From Acidobacteriota bacterium (GTDB taxonomy: Bacteria > Acidobacteriota > Terriglobia > Acidiferrales > UBA7541): DNA of 32,009 nt. Every line of letters starts with the position of its first letter. Positions within the stretch are counted from its first letter, which is position 1. The translations under genes and the position numbers were made by a program. Where the stretch lies: positions 1 to 32,009 of the forward strand of contig QHYM01000270.1 of assembly GCA_003223295.1 (NCBI GenBank). The letters are read 5' to 3'. The notes under the pieces are model-generated. The model was given only the letters and a program-made list of their open reading frames with translations, was not told the origin of the DNA and made no database searches. Positions 16,220-23,175 of this stretch are shown piece by piece.

Positions 16220-17128
16220 ATGACTGACGTCCGTTCGCGAATCACGACTTGGAGCAAGGCAGGTCTTATTCTGCTTTCCTCCCGCCATTTTCTCTGCGCG
16301 GCCACTGCTTCAGCATTCTTTGCCGCCTGCGTGTTGGTGTTACAGGCCGGCGCCCAGAATACGAGATCCGCGGCCAGGAAAAATCCGGCGGGAGATTCTG
16401 CTGCTGAGGATGGCCGGAAAACGTTTGAATCCATTTGCGCCACATGCCATGGCTTGGATGGGCGCGGCGGCGAACGCGGCCCGGATCTGGTATCGCGTGC
16501 GGAAGTGGTGGCCAAGAGTGATGCCGAGCTCCAAGAAATTCTGAAGGTAGGGAAGACCGCGGCGGGGATGCCGTCGTTTGCAGGCTACAAAGCGGAGCGG
16601 GTGGCCTCGATTGTGGGCTATTTGCGGACGCTGCAGGGTGGGAACAAAGCAGCCCGGCTGCCAGGCAATCCGGTGCAAGGCAAGATGCTGTTTTTTGGTA
16701 AGGCGAAGTGCTCGGAATGTCACATGATAGGCGGGCGAGGCGGATTCTTCGGTCAGGACCTGACCAGGTATGCTGGGAAACGGGACGTGGATGGCATTCG
16801 TGCAGCCATCATAAATCCGAATAAAGACCTGGATCCACGCCGCGGACTGGTGACGGTTGCGCTCGCTGATTCGAATCGGCTTACTGGATTGGCGCGCAAC
16901 GAAGACAATTTTTCGCTTCAATTACAAACGCCAGACGGAACATTTCACTTGTTGAACAAGGCCGACATCCTGAGGCTGACCTACGACGGGAAGTCGGCAA
17001 TGCCAGCCGACTACGGCTCAACACTTTCAACGACTGAACTCAATGACTTGGTGAGTTTCCTACTCCGCACGGTGGACGCGGAAAAAGCAAGCAAGGCCAA
17101 GGAGGCCGAAGATGACGTCGATGAATAG
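16220..17128 (+). CDS. Di-heme cytochrome c, likely electron acceptor of the PQQ dehydrogenase
   Basis: About 302 residues, periplasmic. Signal segment about residues 14-46 (cleavage near QAGAQ). Heme 1: CATCH (73-77) with Met117 in GMPSF. Heme 2: CSECH (164-168) with Met261 in AMPADYG. The second half (about 154-286) resembles the heme-binding domain known from Pirellula/Verrucomicrobium-type proteins and the N-terminal domain of the fusion at 29975-32009. So the dehydrogenase and cytochrome here are split, while there they are fused. The ATG at 16220 lacks a good ribosome site, so the exact start is uncertain. The lactonase gene follows after 21 bp. Confidence 0.88.
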   Translation: MTDVRSRITTWSKAGLILLSSRHFLCAATASAFFAACVLVLQAGAQNTRSAARKNPAGDSAAEDGRKTFESICATCHGLDGRGGERGPDLVSRAEVVAKSDAELQEILKVGKTAAGMPSFAGYKAERVASIVGYLRTLQGGNKAARLPGNPVQGKMLFFGKAKCSECHMIGGRGGFFGQDLTRYAGKRDVDGIRAAIINPNKDLDPRRGLVTVALADSNRLTGLARNEDNFSLQLQTPDGTFHLLNKADILRLTYDGKSAMPADYGSTLSTTELNDLVSFLLRTVDAEKASKAKEAEDDVDE

Positions 17129-17149
17129 AAAAGAAACGCAGGGCAGAAG

Positions 17150-18115
17150 ATGAGGCGATACCCAGCCGTAGCGCTGTTGCTAGCGGTTTTGTTCGCTGCA
17201 GTCCTTGAGCTGCGGGCCCAGAAATCCAAACGTGAATTCCAATTGCATGCAGACTCGGAGGAATTTTGGACGTTGGTTGATCGAGACGCCAAACTTTCTA
17301 TGGTTGGCACCGGATTTGGATTCACGGAAGGGCCGGTGTGGGATCCGGAGGGCTTCGTTCATGTAAGCGATGAAGTTACGAACAAGATTTTTCGGCTTTA
17401 TGCTGACGGGCGAAAAGAAGAGCTGGTGTCTTTAGGTGACCCCGACGGGAATACCTACGACCGTCAACACCGATTGATTGATTGCGCCAGCGTGTTGCGC
17501 GCAATCATTCGGCTGGATCGCGATGGAAAGTACGAGATTCTTGCTGAACGATTTGAGGGGAAGAAATTCAATAGCCCGAACGACGTGGTGACCGGGCCGG
17601 ATGGCGCTCTGTATTTTACTGATCCCACGCTGGATCTGCCCGAAGGACAGAAACAGGAAATTACGTTTAAGGGCGTGTACCGGCTGGATCCTTCGGGAAA
17701 GGTCAGTCTGCTCACCAAGGAACTGTCGCAGCCGAACGGACTGGCTTTTTCTCCGGATGGCAAGAAATTCTATGTGGACGACAGCGAGCAACGAAACATC
17801 CGGGTTTTCGATTTTACGATGGACCACACGCTGGCGAACGGCAGAATGTTCGCAGAAGAGCCAGGCGGAAAAGGCGATGGAGTGCCGGACGGCATGAAGG
17901 TAGATTTGGCCGGAAATCTCTACGTAACCGGGCCAAAAGGGATCTGGATTTGGAATGCGTTGGGGCGGCACCTGGGAACAATTGAAATGCCTGAGCAGTC
18001 CGCGAATCTTGCGTGGGGCGATCCGGATTACGGGACTTTATACATCACCGCAACCACGTCCGTTTACAAGTTACGAACCAGAACGCACGGATTCGTCCCA
18101 TACCTAAGTCGTTAG
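17150..18115 (+). CDS. SMP-30/gluconolactonase family lactonase, exported
   Basis: Six-bladed propeller lactonase of about 321 residues that hydrolyses sugar lactones. Signal peptide YPAVALLLAVLFAAVLELRAQ. The divalent-metal ligands of the family are in place: Glu60 (TEGPVW), Asn144 (NSPNDV), Asn196 (QPNGLAFSPDG) and Asp247 (GVPDGMKVD). Co-transcribed with the cytochrome gene and divergent from the PQQ dehydrogenase unit. It would open the lactone that a PQQ sugar dehydrogenase forms in the periplasm. The stop lies 17 bp from the convergent stop of the triple-RidA gene. Confidence 0.9.
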   Translation: MRRYPAVALLLAVLFAAVLELRAQKSKREFQLHADSEEFWTLVDRDAKLSMVGTGFGFTEGPVWDPEGFVHVSDEVTNKIFRLYADGRKEELVSLGDPDGNTYDRQHRLIDCASVLRAIIRLDRDGKYEILAERFEGKKFNSPNDVVTGPDGALYFTDPTLDLPEGQKQEITFKGVYRLDPSGKVSLLTKELSQPNGLAFSPDGKKFYVDDSEQRNIRVFDFTMDHTLANGRMFAEEPGGKGDGVPDGMKVDLAGNLYVTGPKGIWIWNALGRHLGTIEMPEQSANLAWGDPDYGTLYITATTSVYKLRTRTHGFVPYLSR

Positions 18116-18132
18116 TCCGACGAGCGATCAGC

Positions 18133-19383
18133 TTACTGCAGGGGCTTTGCGTTTGAGTCCTTTCGATTACGAACGGCGATGAGCGACATCTGCTCCAGTG
18201 TCGGATAATGTACATCATCTTCGAGCTTGCGATTGCCGGGCCGGAGTTGCTGGACCGTGGTCTGCGCGGGCAGCGGGCCATTGAAATATTTTTTGTACAC
18301 GGCCGCGTACTGCGGACTTTCCGAAATGTCGTCGAAGTAGATCGTCGTCGAAACGACCTGATCAAAGTTCATGTCCGCTTCTTCCAGGTTGTCGAGCAGG
18401 TTGCGCATGGTTTGCCGGGTCTGATCGGTGGTCGAAGCCGCGTAAATACCGCCGTTAGGTCCAGGAATGAAACCGCTCTTTGCCGAACAGTATAATGTAT
18501 CGCCAGCGAAGACGCATGGACTGGCGGTTGGGCTGGGCGTCATGTTCTTCGGACGCACGGCTTTGCGGCGCGTCAGATCGCGGACCGCCACGCCGGTGTA
18601 AGCGATATGCGCGCCTTCAGGAAGGCTGGAGACCTCGATGGTAGCCCGAGCGGGGGTATTTCCGAATTCAAAGCGCGCCGCGTAGTGCTCGTTCATAATG
18701 CGCATCGGAATTTCGTTCGTGAGGTAGGGGTTCACGAAGACCATATTGGAGTTGCTGAGTCCTGCGGCTCGTAGGACCGCGCTTAAGCGGTCCAGCGCCA
18801 TGTCCACTTGAGCTATGGGACTCTGAGGCACGGCCCCGCTCACGGGATCCCTGCCGGGCATAGTCGAAACAAATAGGCGATCATGAGTCAGCATTCCTGC
18901 GGAGTAGGCCTTGCTCAAAGGCCAGTTGGGAACAGATACGGATTGCTTTCCCCTCAGATCGCGAACGGCGACTGCGGTAATTTGCAAAGAAGCCTCCGGA
19001 ACGCGAGCGACGCCGAGAACGCCGCGAGCTGGCGGCTCTTTGGGAAAATACGCAGCGAAGGCGTCGTTCAGTTCCGGGTACTGACTCGTGTCCTCAAGAT
19101 AGACCTGAACGTAAACGACGTGGTCCATCGTGAGTCCGGCAGCTTCGACCAGGCGCTTGACGTTGTCGAGGCACTGGCGCACCTGCTCGGGAAACTTGGT
19201 GGGGGTCGTTCCGTCTGCACGGTGAGGTCCTTGGGCGGAGATGTACAGGTAGTCTCCGGCATCGATGCTGGGCGAGCCCGGCACGGAGGAGGAAGGCGAG
19301 ACTGCTTGCGAGGAGGCCACACGCGGTTGGAGGAACGCGAAAGCCGCGAAGAGCAGCGCCGTGGAGCGAAACAAACGTATCAT
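18133..19383 (-). CDS. Exported protein with three RidA domains in one chain
   Basis: About 416 residues with a Sec-type signal (LFRSTALLFAAFAFLQPRVASSQA). Three consecutive RidA (YjgF) domains: about 33-143, 150-270 and 277-406. Domains 1 and 2 keep the substrate Arg (Arg120 in PPARG, Arg246 in TPARA); domain 3 has Gln374 instead (LPAQT). The Glu120 equivalent is Thr, Thr and Ser. RidA is normally a homotrimer with active sites between subunits, so this chain could fold as a pseudo-trimer with one degenerate unit (inference). Its start overlaps the stop of the second PLP gene by 4 bp (ATGA), indicating translational coupling. Confidence 0.88.
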   Translation of the reverse strand: MIRLFRSTALLFAAFAFLQPRVASSQAVSPSSSVPGSPSIDAGDYLYISAQGPHRADGTTPTKFPEQVRQCLDNVKRLVEAAGLTMDHVVYVQVYLEDTSQYPELNDAFAAYFPKEPPARGVLGVARVPEASLQITAVAVRDLRGKQSVSVPNWPLSKAYSAGMLTHDRLFVSTMPGRDPVSGAVPQSPIAQVDMALDRLSAVLRAAGLSNSNMVFVNPYLTNEIPMRIMNEHYAARFEFGNTPARATIEVSSLPEGAHIAYTGVAVRDLTRRKAVRPKNMTPSPTASPCVFAGDTLYCSAKSGFIPGPNGGIYAASTTDQTRQTMRNLLDNLEEADMNFDQVVSTTIYFDDISESPQYAAVYKKYFNGPLPAQTTVQQLRPGNRKLEDDVHYPTLEQMSLIAVRNRKDSNAKPLQ

Positions 19384-20570
19384 GCGGGCTTTCCCTGTCG
19401 CGCCGCGCTGAGGATGGTGCGCAAACGCCGCCCGACGATCATCTCTTCGCCCGGCTGAATGGTCATGGAAACCAGCTCGATGTGATTCTGTTTTTTTGGT
19501 TCTTTGGGATTCGGTTTTGGTTTGTCGGTTCCTTCCTGCACTGCCGGCACCATGCTGGGGTTGTCAATGCTGAGCACTTCGATGACCGGGTCGCCCTCGT
19601 GCAATTTCTTAGCGCATTCGGCGACGTTGAAACCCCACGCCTCCTGGTCCCAGGTGATTCGCAGCGTTGGATAGCGGTTGCCATCATCTGGAATGTAAAT
19701 TTCGGTGTGAGTGCCGATGACTTCTTCTTTCCCAACCTTCATCGGCCGGCAGACGGCGCCTTCGAAGGGGCACGAATTCCGAAGGGCGGCTTCGATCAGA
19801 TCCTTGCGACCTAGCAGCACGCCGCTGCATTGCGGTCCGCGCAACCCTTTGCCGCCAGAAAAAGTGTACAGATCGAGCTTCATTTTTGCGTAGAGCTTGA
19901 TGTTGTCGATCGGCGGAATACCGGCGGCGTCGTCAAGCAGCAACGGTACATTATAATCTTTGGCAATGGCCGCTTCCCGCGCGAGCTTATCGCCCAAATC
20001 CGTAGTGTAGATCATCGCGGTGTTGCCGGTGATGGCGCTCGCAATGTCGTCGGGCTTCTCAACCAGCACGAGCTTTGCACCGGCCAGCCGTATGGCATTG
20101 TCAAAAGCGCTGCGTCCACCAACCATGATGACTTCGTGTTTCAGGCCTGTAGTGTCGGGAAGCTGCCAGATTTTTTTGGGGTCACTCCCAGCCATGCAAG
20201 CGGCCGTGGCCGCGGCCATCGCGCCTGCCGCTCCCGAGGTGATTAGTCCCGATTCGGCACCCGTCAATTCCGCCAACCGCTCCCCCACGGCATGGTGAAG
20301 ATCCACCATGTTAACGAAATGCCGGCTGGCTTCGGCTTGCGCCTGCTGAACCTCGGGAAATTGCAGCGATCCACTGAGATAGGTCCATGTGCCCCGGCAG
20401 TTGATGACGGTCTTGACGCCCAGGCGGCTGTAGACATTTCCGCGCAGGTCTAATCCGAAGGCGGCCGCAGATTTCTCATAGAGGCCTTGAGCGGCGATCT
20501 GAGCCAACAGCGGGGAGGCCGCCAGCATTTTCATGAATCCGCGACGGTTGGCGTGTTGTGTTGCGAGCAT
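19380..20570 (-). CDS. Tat-exported SelA/DgaE-like PLP enzyme (copy 2) with an internal deletion
   Basis: About 396 residues, paralogue of the protein at 11665-12924. Tat signal NRRGFMKMLAASPLLAQIA. The PLP Lys is Lys241 in SGGKGLRGPQCSG; Asp213/214 in LLDDAAG. After KVGKEEVIGT (residue 287) the chain continues at once with HTEIYIPDDGNRYPTLRITWD, while copy 1 has 36 more residues here, forming helices before its PHLHIKWD. The frame is intact. Copy 2 also carries a Lys/Pro-rich insert (about residues 345-360) late in the C-terminal domain. The start at 20570 has a GGAGG site, 20 bp after the CBM9-like stop. Coupled by a 4-bp overlap to the triple-RidA gene, so the PLP/RidA pairing is seen twice in this window. 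The function of the shortened form is uncertain. Confidence 0.83.
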   Translation of the reverse strand: MLATQHANRRGFMKMLAASPLLAQIAAQGLYEKSAAAFGLDLRGNVYSRLGVKTVINCRGTWTYLSGSLQFPEVQQAQAEASRHFVNMVDLHHAVGERLAELTGAESGLITSGAAGAMAAATAACMAGSDPKKIWQLPDTTGLKHEVIMVGGRSAFDNAIRLAGAKLVLVEKPDDIASAITGNTAMIYTTDLGDKLAREAAIAKDYNVPLLLDDAAGIPPIDNIKLYAKMKLDLYTFSGGKGLRGPQCSGVLLGRKDLIEAALRNSCPFEGAVCRPMKVGKEEVIGTHTEIYIPDDGNRYPTLRITWDQEAWGFNVAECAKKLHEGDPVIEVLSIDNPSMVPAVQEGTDKPKPNPKEPKKQNHIELVSMTIQPGEEMIVGRRLRTILSAARQGKPA

Positions 20571-20590
20571 ATTTTTCCTCCAGAACTTTC

Positions 20591-21406
20591 TTATTTCGCG
20601 AAAACCAAAGTTCCAAAATGTTCAGGCACGTGATTGGGGTCACGATTGACGACGCAAGTCGGCTGCCAGCACATGAAATGGCGCTCCGGATCGGCCCCAA
20701 GTCCGTCTATTCGATAAAGATTGGCGCGCCACTTGGTTCCGGCGCTTACCGGCTTTTCGCTGACTGAGCGCAGTGGCACGCGAGCCGCCGCGTACCACAC
20801 ATGATTTTTCTCATCGATACTTCCAAGACGCTGCCAGCCAGAATTCCAATTGGCGTCGAAAGAGTCTTTGTTGATGTTGATGGCCAGATCGACCCAATCG
20901 CCAGTAGGAGCGATCTCGAATTCACGATAGTGTTTGATATCGCTCCAATCGTCGCCGAGGAAAAATTCAACGACGTCACGGTCCCACAGCTTCAGGCGGT
21001 CCTTCGAATTGTCGGCGGGCAGCCAGAGATTCAATTCGGTGTATGGGCAAATAAACAGAAGGTACAAGTCGGAGTCGGTCCATAACGCGCGAACTTCCGT
21101 TTTGAGCTTGGGATAGTCGATTTGGTGCGTACAGTCTTTGACGATCCATGCAGATGACGCGTTAGCCCAGGTCTTGGAGTGTGGATCAATGTTCAACTGT
21201 GGCGCTTTCGAAACGTGTGGAATCGAAAGAGACGCCATCGGCGATGCAACCTCGCAGACCTTGCCGGCGGCACTGTTGTCCAGGGCTGCCTGCGCTGAAG
21301 CCGGCAGACCACGGCCAAGCGAAGGAGCGGCAAGTCGTGAGCCCGCCCAAACAACAAGCAAAGCAACTGCAAAGACCGCGAACAGAACTTTTTTCACCGG
21401 GAACAT
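20591..21406 (-). CDS. Carbohydrate-binding family 9-like (CBM9-like) exported protein
   Basis: About 271 residues. A signal or anchor helix (VLFAVFAVALLVVWAGSRLAA), then a DOMON/CBM9-like beta-sandwich with family features: TEVRALWTDSDLYLLFICPY, WDRDVVEFFLGDD, YREFEIAPTGDWVD, RANLYRIDG and a C-terminal PEHFGTLVFAK. Such proteins bind or recognise glycans outside the cytoplasm; no catalytic site is visible. The ATG lies 2 bp after the TPR stop without a strong ribosome site, so translation is probably coupled. Confidence 0.85.
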   Translation of the reverse strand: MFPVKKVLFAVFAVALLVVWAGSRLAAPSLGRGLPASAQAALDNSAAGKVCEVASPMASLSIPHVSKAPQLNIDPHSKTWANASSAWIVKDCTHQIDYPKLKTEVRALWTDSDLYLLFICPYTELNLWLPADNSKDRLKLWDRDVVEFFLGDDWSDIKHYREFEIAPTGDWVDLAININKDSFDANWNSGWQRLGSIDEKNHVWYAAARVPLRSVSEKPVSAGTKWRANLYRIDGLGADPERHFMCWQPTCVVNRDPNHVPEHFGTLVFAK

Positions 21407-21408
21407 TG

Positions 21409-23052
21409 CTAAGGACGCGGCGCGTTTCTGAGCTCTGGAGAAATCTCAGAAGCTCTCTCGAACTCAGCCCGCGACTCTGCCTCCTTTCCCAGTTGATGAA
21501 GAGCCAATGCAAGGTTGTAGTGCGCTTCAGCATAGAGCGGTTTGAGGCGCACTGCTTCCGCGAATTCGGACTGTGCCGCGTTCGCATCCCCACTCTGCAA
21601 CAAGACCAGGCCAAGATTGCTGTGAGCCTCGGCGAAATGCGGTTCGCGACGCAGCAATTCTCTGAAAACACTAGCAGCCCCGGCCAGGTCGTTGTTCTGG
21701 CTGAGTACCAGCCCCAACTGCACGCGTGCGTCAGTGTATTTGGGATCGAGGCTGATGGCCTCATTCAGTTCCCGCGCGGCCTCGTTCAATTGACTGGACT
21801 GCGCGAGCGCAAGGCCAAAGTTGTAATGTGCTTCAGGCAAGTCGGGATCGGACATCACCGCCCGCCGGAGTTCATCGAGCGCGCGTGCGCCATCGTTCTG
21901 GCGCCAATAGAGCAGTCCGAGGCTCGAGTGGGCCTGTGCATAGTCCGGTTTCAGCTCGAGCGATTTCTCGTAGGCCGCCAGGGCACGCGGAACGTCTCCC
22001 TTGCGCTCCCACGTTACTCCCAGATAGTAATGGCCGGTCGGCAGCTCGGGACTTTGCTCGACAGACTTCTGAAAGAGCGCCAGGGCATCGTCGAGCTTCT
22101 GCTGCTTCAGCGCCTCCACGCCCTGGAGGATAAGATATTTGGTTTGCGCCAGGCGGGCGCGGAACTCTCGCAGTGCGCTCACCTCATCCAGCTCCTTGTG
22201 GGCGGCGCCAGTCTCGCCCTGAGCACGCAACGCGATGCCTAGGTTGTAGTGCGCCTTTTCGAAATCAGGCTTTAACTCGATCGCCCGCCGGAACGCTGCG
22301 ATCGCGCCGGCGGTATCCCCACCGGATTTGAGCTCCATGCCCAGGTTATATTGCGCCTCCGGGTCCTTGGGATCGATTTCGACAGCTTCGCGAAACTGGG
22401 CAAGGGCGCCAGCGTGATTGCCCTGGCGGCGCAGTGTCACGCCCAGCAGCAAGTGCGCCGGTGCGAACCGCGGCCTAAGCCGGAGGGCACGGCGAAATTC
22501 CGCCGCAGCACTATCCAATTTGCCCAACTGTCCTTCGGTCATCCCCAGCTCGATATGCATCTCAGCCGTGGGCTTCGACTGGAGCGCCCGCCGTAACTCG
22601 CCCTCAGCTGCCACAGGATCGTTCTGCTGCACGTAAACTCGCGCCAGGAGGCGACGGGCCCCGGCGTTCGCGGGATCGAGGTCTATTGCCGTGCGCAGTT
22701 CCTTGAGCGCGGCGGCCCGATCGTTCAGATCGTACCAGGTCGCGCCTAACCCGTAATGTGCATCGGCCCACTTTGGTTTGAGCCGCAGCGCAGCTTCGAA
22801 CTCTTCAACCGCCTGCTTGGTGTCACCCTTGTATTTCAGCGTCAGCGCTAAATTGTAATGCGTGTCCGGGTCGTTGGGTTCGAGATCCAGAGCCTTGTGA
22901 TAACTCGCGATGGCTTGGTCCCACAATTTGCTGCGAGAGAATTCGATAGCTCGTTCGCGGTAGCTCTCGGCAGTCTGGGAAAAGGCTGTAGCGGAGAGCA
23001 ACTGGCCCAGAACGGCAAAGAACAATACTCGCTTGCAATCGGCGAAGATCAT
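21409..23052 (-). CDS. Periplasmic tetratricopeptide-repeat (TPR) protein
   Basis: About 547 residues. Signal peptide (VLFFAVLGQLLSATAFSQ), then about 15 TPR units in a row with the usual W/L-G-Y-A-F-A-P pattern (for example AHYNLALALHQLGKEAESRAEFERA). No other domain is seen. Probably a protein-interaction scaffold; the partner is not known. It is transcribed after the TonB receptor gene across a gap holding a very stable hairpin, and just before the CBM9-like gene. The regular repeat produces long meaningless open frames on the opposite strand. Confidence 0.9.
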   Translation of the reverse strand: MIFADCKRVLFFAVLGQLLSATAFSQTAESYRERAIEFSRSKLWDQAIASYHKALDLEPNDPDTHYNLALTLKYKGDTKQAVEEFEAALRLKPKWADAHYGLGATWYDLNDRAAALKELRTAIDLDPANAGARRLLARVYVQQNDPVAAEGELRRALQSKPTAEMHIELGMTEGQLGKLDSAAAEFRRALRLRPRFAPAHLLLGVTLRRQGNHAGALAQFREAVEIDPKDPEAQYNLGMELKSGGDTAGAIAAFRRAIELKPDFEKAHYNLGIALRAQGETGAAHKELDEVSALREFRARLAQTKYLILQGVEALKQQKLDDALALFQKSVEQSPELPTGHYYLGVTWERKGDVPRALAAYEKSLELKPDYAQAHSSLGLLYWRQNDGARALDELRRAVMSDPDLPEAHYNFGLALAQSSQLNEAARELNEAISLDPKYTDARVQLGLVLSQNNDLAGAASVFRELLRREPHFAEAHSNLGLVLLQSGDANAAQSEFAEAVRLKPLYAEAHYNLALALHQLGKEAESRAEFERASEISPELRNAPRP

Positions 23053-23132
23053 GGGAAGCCCGAGCCGTACCCGCTATCGGCTGGCAGTATCAAATCGCAG
23101 AGTTCGTAGCATCCCTGCGCACTCACGCCAGA

Positions 23133-23160
23133 GTAGGATACGTGTCTCCACGTATCCTAC
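23133..23160 (-). repeat. Perfect 12-bp hairpin with a GNRA tetraloop, after the TonB receptor stop
   Basis: GTAGGATACGTG and CACGTATCCTAC pair perfectly around four bases. On the minus strand (the transcribed sense) the loop reads GAGA, a GNRA tetraloop. It starts 15 bases after the receptor stop (23176). No T-run follows, so a simple intrinsic terminator is unlikely. It may stabilise the receptor mRNA end or reduce expression of the downstream genes. Confidence 0.7.
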
Positions 23161-23175
23161 CCGTCAGAGCGCAAG

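Noticed and set aside
21181-22242. 353-residue open frame on the plus strand
   Set aside because: Antisense to the TPR gene; the repeat's regular composition keeps the opposite frame open. No domain and no ribosome site.
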